Shown here: piece after piece, positions 1-4,452 of the stretch
How positions within the stretch are numbered: position 1 is the first letter of the stretch
Layout of the letters: the number at the start of each line of letters is the position of its first letter
Assembly: GCA_029856375.1 (NCBI GenBank)
Contig: JAHQWX010000148.1
Coordinates: forward strand, 1-5,660
Length of the DNA: 5,660 bases
DNA from: Promethearchaeia archaeon
GTDB lineage: Archaea; Asgardarchaeota; Lokiarchaeia; Sigyniarchaeales; SOKP01
Reading direction: 5' to 3'
The notes under the pieces: generated by a model
Seen by the model: the letters and a program-made list of their open reading frames with translations, nothing else
What the model was told of the DNA's origin: nothing
Database searches by the model: none
Program-made: the position numbers and the translations under genes

Positions 1-24
1 AACAGTAGAATGAAATTTTGATGT

Positions 25-37
25 CACCTCGCAGGTG
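25..37 (-). repeat. Short perfect hairpin beyond the selD SECIS candidate
   Basis: On the minus strand CACCT-GCG-AGGTG, a 5-bp stem with a 3-nt loop, one base after helix I of the larger hairpin. No U-tract follows, so an intrinsic terminator is not supported. It may stack under the larger element or mark the end of the 3' UTR. The remaining bases 1-24 show nothing I recognise. Confidence 0.4.
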
Positions 38-38
38 C

Positions 39-86
39 ACAACTCAACGAGCAACCGCGATTACGCGTTTCTGCTCGTATCATCGT
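39..86 (-). promoter_or_regulatory. Candidate SECIS element in the selD 3' UTR, eukaryote/Lokiarchaeota-like
   Basis: Minus-strand RNA starting 6 nt after the second UAA stop. Helix I pairs 83-86 with 39-42 (one G.U). Four consecutive non-Watson-Crick pairs follow: U82.G43, G81.A44, A80.G45, U79.U46, so the 5' strand reads AUGAU and the 3' strand UGAG. Helix II is ACGAGCA (72-78) with UGCUCGU (47-53), plus a G71.U54 wobble. Unpaired AAA (68-70) faces G55. Helix III is CGCG (64-67) with CGCG (56-59), capped by UAAU (60-63). The order of helix, tandem G.A/A.G core, helix, unpaired A-rich stretch and capped helix is the plan of eukaryotic SECIS elements. Similar elements are known from Lokiarchaeota. 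Archaeal SECIS also sit in 3' UTRs and have a GAA/A internal loop; GAAA is present here, but the opposite strand is GU rather than A. The nine bases between AUGA and AAA are somewhat fewer than I recall for eukaryotic SECIS. Confidence 0.75.
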
Positions 87-94
87 CATCGTTA

Positions 95-1120
95 TTAATT
101 TTTTGAAACCTCCTCAAATTCAATTTTATCAGAGATTTTCACTAAATCCGGTTGTTTTTTATCGATTAATCCAACAATCCAATTAGGAATGTGGTTTTCG
201 GTAAGCTTTTCAGAAAAATCTTCGACGCGAGTTGGATCAACAGCCATCAGCATTCCACCGGCAGTTTCCGTGCTTTCACAACAATCTAAAGGATAATTAA
301 AATCATTGGAAACTTCTTTCGCAAATTTTATACTCGGAACTCGCTCAATTAGTGCAGATAAATTAGTGTTTTCGAGCATTTCTCTTGTGTGTCCGGCGAG
401 CCCAAAACCTGTAACATCCGTCATTGAGTGTATGAACGAAAAATCTTCGTATGAATGGATAGTATTAACGACTGGCTGATTTGATGTGGTCATTAACTCA
501 ATAGCAAAATCAACGGACTCTATTAATTTTCCAATGGAATAATTCTCTAATATCTCGGGAGTATCCTTTAGAATTCGGTACACCGCCATTATTGGTTGAA
601 TTCCCAGCGGTTTCGTTAATATTAGTTTATCCCCTTCCTTCGCTCCTTGTTTTCTGAGCAATTTATCCTTATCCACGAATCCTGAAGCTTCGCCTCCAAT
701 AAGAGGCCACTCGCTGTAAATTGTGTGGCCCCCAGTCACCTTGGATTTAATTTTTTTCATAAACCGATTAACGCCGTTCATAATCCCCTCAGCGACTTCC
801 ATTGGCATTTGGGTGTCCATTGCCAAAAAGACGAGCATTCCAGAGATTTCAGGCACATTCATAGCAAAAACATCGTTAGTTACATTGCACGCAGCGATTT
901 CGCCCATAATTTCAGGTTCGTCCACGATAGGCGTGAATATATCGATGTTTTGTAGTAGGAGCAAGTTACTATTTGGAACCGGCGTTATCGAGCAATCTTC
1001 CGTTAATCCTTGAAGGCCGACTTTTTCTAACAAGCGACTCAAGTCATCGATACCTAATTTACATGATCAACCGAAAATCCTCACTTGCTTTGTTAATCGA
1101 TAAACTCGATTTTCTTGCAA
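95..1120 (-). CDS. selD: Selenophosphate synthetase SelD, itself a selenoprotein (in-frame UGA read as Sec)
   Basis: Makes selenophosphate from selenide and ATP, releasing AMP and phosphate; it is the selenium donor for selenocysteine synthesis. A simple ORF begins at a TTG at 1042 and lacks the catalytic N terminus. Reading further upstream in the same frame gives MQENRVYRLTKQVRIFG-U-SCKLGIDDL, with UGA at residue 18. U18 and K21 match Cys17 and Lys20 of E. coli SelD in position and spacing. Total length is 341 residues, normal for the family. Other family residues are present: Asp42, Asp60 (IDIFTPIVDEP), Asp83 (TNDVFAM), GGH at 130-132, LTKPLG near 168-173 and MTDVTGFG with Asp235. MTTSN and ETAGG resemble archaeal SelD as I recall it. 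The start is TTG at 1118-1120, 5 nt after AGGAGG. Two UAA stops in tandem end the gene (95-97, 92-94). It follows the tusA-like gene by 73 nt. Confidence 0.93.
1067..1069 (-). other. Selenocysteine UGA codon of selD
   Basis: An in-frame TGA on the minus strand, at residue 18 of the extended SelD. The context G-U-S-C-K-L is the family active-site motif, where the first variable residue is Cys or Sec and the following Lys binds substrate. The coding frame is intact on both sides: 17 plausible residues upstream begin just after a strong ribosome binding site, and uninterrupted SelD homology runs downstream. The alternatives are a sequencing error or a true stop with an internal TTG start. Both are unlikely because they would remove the catalytic Cys/Sec and Lys. 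Confidence 0.92.
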
Positions 1121-1125
1121 ATCAA

Positions 1126-1131
1126 CCTCCT
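1126..1131 (-). promoter_or_regulatory. Strong Shine-Dalgarno site that fixes the selD start
   Basis: AGGAGG within AAAAAAGGAGGTTGAT, 5 nt before the TTG at 1120. It is the strongest ribosome binding site in the window. It supports initiation upstream of the UGA rather than at the TTG at 1042, which has no such site before it (the preceding codons read GGT ATC GAT GAC). Confidence 0.85.
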
Positions 1132-1162
1132 TTTTTGATTCTTAATTTAATAGATTCAGTCG

Positions 1163-1176
1163 AAAAATAAAAAAAA
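1163..1176 (-). terminator. Oligo-T stretch between the tusA-like gene and selD
   Basis: The minus strand reads T8-A-T5 about 20 nt after the tusA-like stop. No stable hairpin precedes it. Archaeal RNA polymerase can terminate at oligo-T alone, so this could end or attenuate dsrE-tusA transcription. It could equally be chance in AT-rich spacer DNA. A TATA-like TATTAAAT follows at 1145-1152, about 28 nt before the selD start, which would fit a separate selD promoter. Confidence 0.3.
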
Positions 1177-1193
1177 TAATTATCGTTGAACAA

Positions 1194-1427
1194 TCACGCC
1201 TTTTTGATTAAAATTATAAATTGATAGGGATCACTCTTTTCTTTCACTGAAAGGATTTGATGTCCTTCATTTTCTAAAAATTCAGTAATATTTTCTTTTG
1301 CTGGTAAGAAATCTCCAATTACTTGTAATATTTTATTCGATTCAATCTTATTCAGGGCTTTCTTGGTGAGAAATAATGGCATTGGGCACGACTTACCTTC
1401 TACATTTATAATTTCTTCTGCCTCCAA
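1194..1427 (-). CDS. TusA-family small sulfur/selenium carrier protein
   Basis: A 77-residue protein of the TusA/SirA fold. It begins MEAEEIINVEGKSCPMPLFLTKKAL; the CPMP motif carries the family's active Cys (Cys14), which bears persulfide, or probably perselenide in selenium systems. Length is typical for a stand-alone TusA. The start is TTG at 1425-1427, with GAGG 8 nt upstream (1436-1439). It lies 15 nt after the DsrE-like stop and in the same frame as that gene, so only one UAA separates two modules that bacteria carry fused, in the opposite order, as YedF. Its position between dsrE and selD suggests it passes selenium towards SelD or to a selenium-dependent enzyme; this is inferred from neighbours. 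It ends in UGA, the only gene here to do so. Confidence 0.85.
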   Translation of the reverse strand: MEAEEIINVEGKSCPMPLFLTKKALNKIESNKILQVIGDFLPAKENITEFLENEGHQILSVKEKSDPYQFIILIKKA

Positions 1428-1435
1428 AACACTAA

Positions 1436-1439
1436 CCTC
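1436..1439 (-). promoter_or_regulatory. Shine-Dalgarno site deciding the tusA-like TTG start
   Basis: GAGG on the minus strand, inside the 15-nt gap after the DsrE-like stop and 8 nt before the TTG at 1427. No ATG or GTG lies in frame between the upstream UAA and this TTG, so the TTG is the only reasonable start before the conserved CPMP motif. Confidence 0.6.
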
Positions 1440-1442
1440 TTC

Positions 1443-1790
1443 TTAAAACGATATATGTTTATCACTTTCTGTAACTGCTTGAACTATCTCGTGCATTCCA
1501 ACTATTTTTGCCCCATTCAGTAGTTCTTCTTGCTTAATTCCGCGAGATTTGCAACATACACCGCAAACAATAATCCTTCCGCCTTCTGAAATTATATTTT
1601 CAACATATTCTAAATGATTTGGATATTCGTTTGGATTTTGCTCTATTTTTCCAACATAAATTCCATCTTGAATTAAAACAATCGTTATTTCATGTCCCTC
1701 AAGTAAAGCAGTTAAAGCAAATCGTAATGCAGTGTAAGGTTTTTCATGACCGTATGGGGCATCAAATATCATAACTGAAATCTTTACCAT
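1443..1790 (-). CDS. DsrE/TusD-family protein, probable selenium or sulfur relay partner
   Basis: A 115-residue cytoplasmic alpha/beta protein of the DsrE/DsrF fold. The N-terminal strand MVKISVMIFDAPYGHEKPYTALRFAL and the motif VCGVCCKSRGI (Cys76, Cys79, Cys80) match the C-G-x-C-x-x-R-G signature of DsrE-like sulfur-relay proteins, with an extra Cys. Family members hand persulfide sulfur to TusA-type carriers. Here the TusA-like gene follows by 15 nt and selD comes next, so a role in selenium delivery is likely but inferred. The start is ATG at 1788-1790. No good Shine-Dalgarno site precedes it, as expected for a first gene with a short or absent leader. The 140 bp upstream contain two long inverted repeats, possible operators for the LysR regulator encoded next door. 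Confidence 0.85.
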   Translation of the reverse strand: MVKISVMIFDAPYGHEKPYTALRFALTALLEGHEITIVLIQDGIYVGKIEQNPNEYPNHLEYVENIISEGGRIIVCGVCCKSRGIKQEELLNGAKIVGMHEIVQAVTESDKHISF

Positions 1791-1824
1791 AATTAATTTC
1801 TCAATAATTGATTAATAGAATTAA

Positions 1825-1844
1825 TTTTATTATGTATAATAAAA
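1825..1844. repeat. 20-bp inverted repeat upstream of dsrE-tusA, candidate operator or promoter site
   Basis: TTTTATTAT-GT-ATAATAAAA: perfect 9-bp arms around 2 bp, 35 bp before the DsrE-like ATG. It contains TTATTA-N4-TAATAA, sharing its arms with the dyads at 1876-1896 and 2874-2892. Possible target of the adjacent LysR regulator. The AT-rich background makes chance palindromes more likely, so function is inferred. Confidence 0.45.
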
Positions 1845-1875
1845 GAATTTCTATTTATAAGATTTTTTTTATTCT

Positions 1876-1896
1876 TTTATTAGAAATTCTAATAAA
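1876..1896. repeat. 21-bp inverted repeat upstream of dsrE-tusA, candidate LysR operator
   Basis: Perfect 10-bp arms around one central base; the inner 19 bp read TTATTAGAAATTCTAATAA. It fits the T-N11-A dyad typical of LysR-family binding sites. Its core AGAA-N-TTCT occurs again at 1844-1852, centres 38 bp apart. It lies between lysR and the dsrE-like gene. It is not a terminator for lysR, since A-rich rather than T-rich sequence follows on the minus strand. Confidence 0.5.
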
Positions 1897-1930
1897 TTAC
1901 TTATCAAATATAGAATTTATCAAGTAGCGA

Positions 1931-2824
1931 TTATTTCCTAAGAAAACTCCAAAACTCGTTCGCAACTTTATTTAATTCTAGTCCCTTTTTCCTTACAAAA
2001 TATAATTCTCTTTCTAACGGTGTGATATCTGAGACTTTCAATATTTTCAATAAATTTGCGTTTACAGCTTTTTTTGCGCTCATTTCGCTTATTATCGAAA
2101 TATCACTCGAATTACTTACTGCGGAAATTATCGATTCGTTACTATTCATTTCTAAAGTGTTATTAAGCTCGGAATATCTTGAAAAATTATTTTCTGCGAA
2201 TTCGCGCGTTCCCGAACCTTTTTCTCTCGCAATAAAAGGAAATTTCCTCATATCTTTGAACTCAACATTTCCTTTTTTCGTTTTTACCAGCTCGTGCTCA
2301 GGAGAGCATATAAACACGAGACGCTCAGAATAAATTGGAAAATAATCGAAAATTGTTGTATCTTCCTTCATAAAACTCCCAACCGAGGCAAAATCGACCA
2401 ATTCGTTCTTCAAATCTGCGAGACTTTCTCTACTATTTTTTATCTGTATATTAAAAATCACGTTTTCGTTTTTATTTTTAAAAGCAGCGATAAATTTGGG
2501 TAGAATATGATTACCTGGGATGGTCGACGCAGAGATTTTTATAGTTCCAACGAGTTCCTTGCTTAAATTCGAGATTTCTCTCGTTGTTTCGTCGAAACTC
2601 GACACAATTTCTTTTGCGTGCTTTAATAAAATTTCTCCTTGCTTCGTTAATTTGAAAGATCTCGTACTTCGATCTATCACTTTACAATTAAAATGAATTT
2701 CTAATTGCGTAATTTGTTGAGATAAGGCGCTTTGAGTGATTTTTATTTTCTCAGCAACCCGCGAAAAACTTTTCTCTTCCGCTAACAAGATAAAGTGGCG
2801 CAATAAATCGATTTTTACACTCAA
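1931..2824 (-). CDS. LysR-family transcriptional regulator, probably selenium-associated
   Basis: A 297-residue regulator of the usual LysR length. Residues about 5-64 form the winged helix-turn-helix (LLRHFILLAEEKSFSRVAEKI, then ITQSALSQQITQLE). The effector-binding domain follows from about residue 90 to the end. GTIKISASTIPGNHILP at the domain junction, with NSRESLADL and VDFASVGSF after it, resembles the LysR group found beside selD and yedF in selenium-using bacteria. Its neighbours, dsrE-like, tusA-like and selD genes, fit that. It probably controls them and itself through the TTATTA/TAATAA dyads; effector unknown. The start is TTG at 2822-2824, because UAA lies directly upstream in frame. 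No Shine-Dalgarno site is seen; TATAAAT at 2842-2848 may be its promoter, though its spacing is short for a leaderless archaeal start. Confidence 0.87.
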   Translation of the reverse strand: MSVKIDLLRHFILLAEEKSFSRVAEKIKITQSALSQQITQLEIHFNCKVIDRSTRSFKLTKQGEILLKHAKEIVSSFDETTREISNLSKELVGTIKISASTIPGNHILPKFIAAFKNKNENVIFNIQIKNSRESLADLKNELVDFASVGSFMKEDTTIFDYFPIYSERLVFICSPEHELVKTKKGNVEFKDMRKFPFIAREKGSGTREFAENNFSRYSELNNTLEMNSNESIISAVSNSSDISIISEMSAKKAVNANLLKILKVSDITPLERELYFVRKKGLELNKVANEFWSFLRK

Positions 2825-2873
2825 TTAACATCGAATTTTTAATTTATAGCGAGGAGATTACTTAAGAAATAAG

Positions 2874-2892
2874 TTATTAACAAAATTAATAA
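2874..2892. repeat. 19-bp inverted repeat upstream of lysR, candidate autoregulatory operator
   Basis: TTATTAACAAAATTAATAA: perfect 7-bp arms around a 5-base centre, about 50 bp before the lysR start. Written as TTATTA-N7-TAATAA it matches the dyad at 1877-1895 in both arms and spacing. LysR regulators commonly control themselves, so a shared operator is plausible. It could also be a hairpin at the end of the nfo transcript, though no T-tract follows. Confidence 0.42.
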
Positions 2893-2916
2893 ATCTAATT
2901 AAAATCATTTATTAGT

Positions 2917-3786
2917 TTACTTCTTCTTAATTAGCGACCGTAAAACTTTTAGGTTTCTTTCGTCGTTTTTTAAATCAGTTCCCGTTTTTGGAGTTTCCAA
3001 GACTCCGGAATGGTCTTTAAAACGCTCGTCGTTCAAGAAGAACGCGAAAGGTTCTTTACCAATTACTCCTTCTCCAATGTGTGTATGTCGATCAACTCGA
3101 GAATTTAGTTCGTTTTCCGAATCGTTTAGGTGGAAACAAAACAAATAATTCAGCCCGACAACGCGATCGAATTCGTCCCACATTTTATCGTATTTTGCTT
3201 GAGTTGTGAAGTCGTATCCCGCTCCAAATGCGTGGCATGTGTCGAAGCAAACACCTATTCTCTTCTTGTCTTTTATCTGGTCGATAATGAATTTTAATTG
3301 CTCAAATTTATAACCAACATTATGCCCTTGACCAGCCATCGTTTCTAAACAAACTATAGATTTATAGCCCTTAGTTTTTGCGAATGCATCGTTTAGATTA
3401 TGGGCAATCCTATACATTGCGTCTTCTTCAGTTTCTCCTTCGTCAATACCCGTTGCGCTCCCTGGATGCAGTACAATATATTCTAATCCCAGAGCTTCCG
3501 CGCGCTCGATCTCAATCGCCATCGAATCAATAGACTTTTGTAAAACTTCGGAATTATGCGTACCTAGGTTTATCAAGTAAGAAGTGTGAGAAAATACGGG
3601 TCGAATGTCTTTAAATGTTTTTCTCGTCGCTTTAAATGCTTGAATATCCTCGTCAGTCAAAGGTTTTGCCGCCCACTGGCGATTAGATTTCGTGAAAAGT
3701 TGAATGGATTCGCAATTAACCTCGTTTCCCCTTTCGAGTGCTTGGTGAATCCCGCCCGCAATCGACATGTGAGCACCTAGTCTCAT
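2917..3786 (-). CDS. nfo: Endonuclease IV, AP endonuclease
   Basis: A base-excision repair enzyme. It cuts the DNA backbone 5' of abasic sites and removes blocking 3' groups, using three zinc ions. The 289-residue TIM-barrel protein starts MRLGAHMSIAGG, a family hallmark. All nine metal ligands of E. coli Nfo have counterparts: His67, His107, Glu148, Asp182, His185, His219, Asp232, His234 and Glu264. The signatures LHPGSATG, DTCHAFGAGYD and DRHTHIGEG are intact. The start is ATG at 3784-3786; only a weak AGGA lies about 10 nt upstream, and an AT-rich block at 3810-3828 may hold the promoter. It is divergent from the membrane protein gene, sharing a 103-bp region with it. It has no evident link to the selenium genes. 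Confidence 0.96.
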   Translation of the reverse strand: MRLGAHMSIAGGIHQALERGNEVNCESIQLFTKSNRQWAAKPLTDEDIQAFKATRKTFKDIRPVFSHTSYLINLGTHNSEVLQKSIDSMAIEIERAEALGLEYIVLHPGSATGIDEGETEEDAMYRIAHNLNDAFAKTKGYKSIVCLETMAGQGHNVGYKFEQLKFIIDQIKDKKRIGVCFDTCHAFGAGYDFTTQAKYDKMWDEFDRVVGLNYLFCFHLNDSENELNSRVDRHTHIGEGVIGKEPFAFFLNDERFKDHSGVLETPKTGTDLKNDERNLKVLRSLIKKK

Positions 3787-3860
3787 GAAGAAAATTTTCC
3801 TACGCGATCTTAAAAATATTTTTATTAACAGAAATAAGAAGAATAAGCTAGAAGAAAGTC

Positions 3861-3868
3861 TTATATAA
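3861..3868 (+). promoter_or_regulatory. Archaeal-type TATA box for the membrane protein gene
   Basis: TTATATAA, preceded by the purine-rich AGAAAG that could serve as a BRE. Its centre is about 26 nt before the ATG at 3890, the usual distance from TATA box to transcription start in archaea, so a leaderless mRNA starting at or near the ATG is likely. There is no Shine-Dalgarno site. TATAAT (3864-3869) could also be read as a bacterial -10 box, but no clear -35 box precedes it. Confidence 0.55.
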
Positions 3869-3889
3869 TAACTCGATTATGTGATTACT

Positions 3890-4438
3890 ATGGGATTAGT
3901 GGGCAAGAAACAAACCGCGGGACGTTTCTTAGGGTGGATTATCGTCTCTATTGGATTAATTTTAACGTGCCTGTTCGATCTCTTCTATTTATCCGATCCG
4001 TTTTCTATTCTTGGAATTGTTATTTTTATTCCATTCTTAATATTTAGCTTAAAATCTCAACTTGAAATCTTTGAGAAATATAGTCGATTATTCACACTAA
4101 TTATAACGTTTCTAGTGCCAATTTATGGTATAATCTTTCATTATTATGTTTCTTTTTCGTGGGATAATCTTATTAAATTTTCATTTGTATTACTATCAGA
4201 ATGGGCCTTAGTTTTTTCGTGGCATTATACCTTGTCCATTAAAAAAAGTCAAAAAGTTGCTCAAGTGGTTTCATTTTGCTTATTCGTAAGCGTCTCGGCA
4301 CTCTTCAAATTTGATGTGTTTTTTGGGCAATTCAACTATTTGAATTTGATTCCAGTTATTATTGCGAGCGTAGGCTTCGCGTGTAATATCCTTTCAGAAT
4401 ATAACATGAGAAAGAAAGGATTAATGAAATATATATAA
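3890..4438 (+). CDS. Unidentified six-helix membrane protein
   Basis: A 182-residue hydrophobic protein that I do not recognise. About six transmembrane segments are visible: near residues 10-31 (FLGWIIVSIGLILTCLFDLF), 37-54, 67-87, 92-112, 123-142 and 149-168. Charged KK and RKK clusters lie between them and at the C terminus (NMRKKGLMKYI). No catalytic motif, signal peptide or known domain is apparent. ATG at 3890 is preferred because the TATA box is correctly placed for a leaderless start there; GTG at 3881 would add three residues. It is the only plus-strand gene here, divergent from nfo and convergent with the GH4 gene (14-bp gap), so it is probably transcribed alone. Confidence 0.75.
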   Translation: MGLVGKKQTAGRFLGWIIVSIGLILTCLFDLFYLSDPFSILGIVIFIPFLIFSLKSQLEIFEKYSRLFTLIITFLVPIYGIIFHYYVSFSWDNLIKFSFVLLSEWALVFSWHYTLSIKKSQKVAQVVSFCLFVSVSALFKFDVFFGQFNYLNLIPVIIASVGFACNILSEYNMRKKGLMKYI

Positions 4439-4452
4439 ACTCAAAAGATATG

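Noticed and set aside
25..89. Small minus-strand frame MTMIRAETRNRGCSLSCAPAR after the selD stop.
   Set aside because: It has 21 residues with no ribosome site, lies wholly over the two hairpins, and its codons are explained by RNA structure. No family resemblance.
1..94. A tRNA gene, such as tRNA-Sec, or an integron attC site in the left-edge structured region.
   Set aside because: No T-loop GTTCRA box, no anticodon arm and no acceptor pairing; the second stem has only a 3-base loop. The attC core sequences are not present in paired positions.
1019..1066. Possible bacterial SECIS right after the selD UGA (GAC-UUGA-GUC stem around 1036-1045).
   Set aside because: Only three Watson-Crick pairs plus a wobble, with no G in the first two loop positions, so it falls short of a bacterial SECIS. 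The structured 3' UTR element is much stronger.
1427..1443. DsrE-TusA as one fused or stop-read-through protein, since both lie in the same frame.
   Set aside because: The separator is UAA, which is not a recoded stop in this setting, and the TusA-like gene has its own ribosome binding site and start. Two separate proteins are the simpler reading.
1876..1896. lysR transcription terminator at the 21-bp palindrome.
   Set aside because: In the direction of lysR transcription it is followed by A-rich sequence, not a T-tract. An operator is the better explanation.
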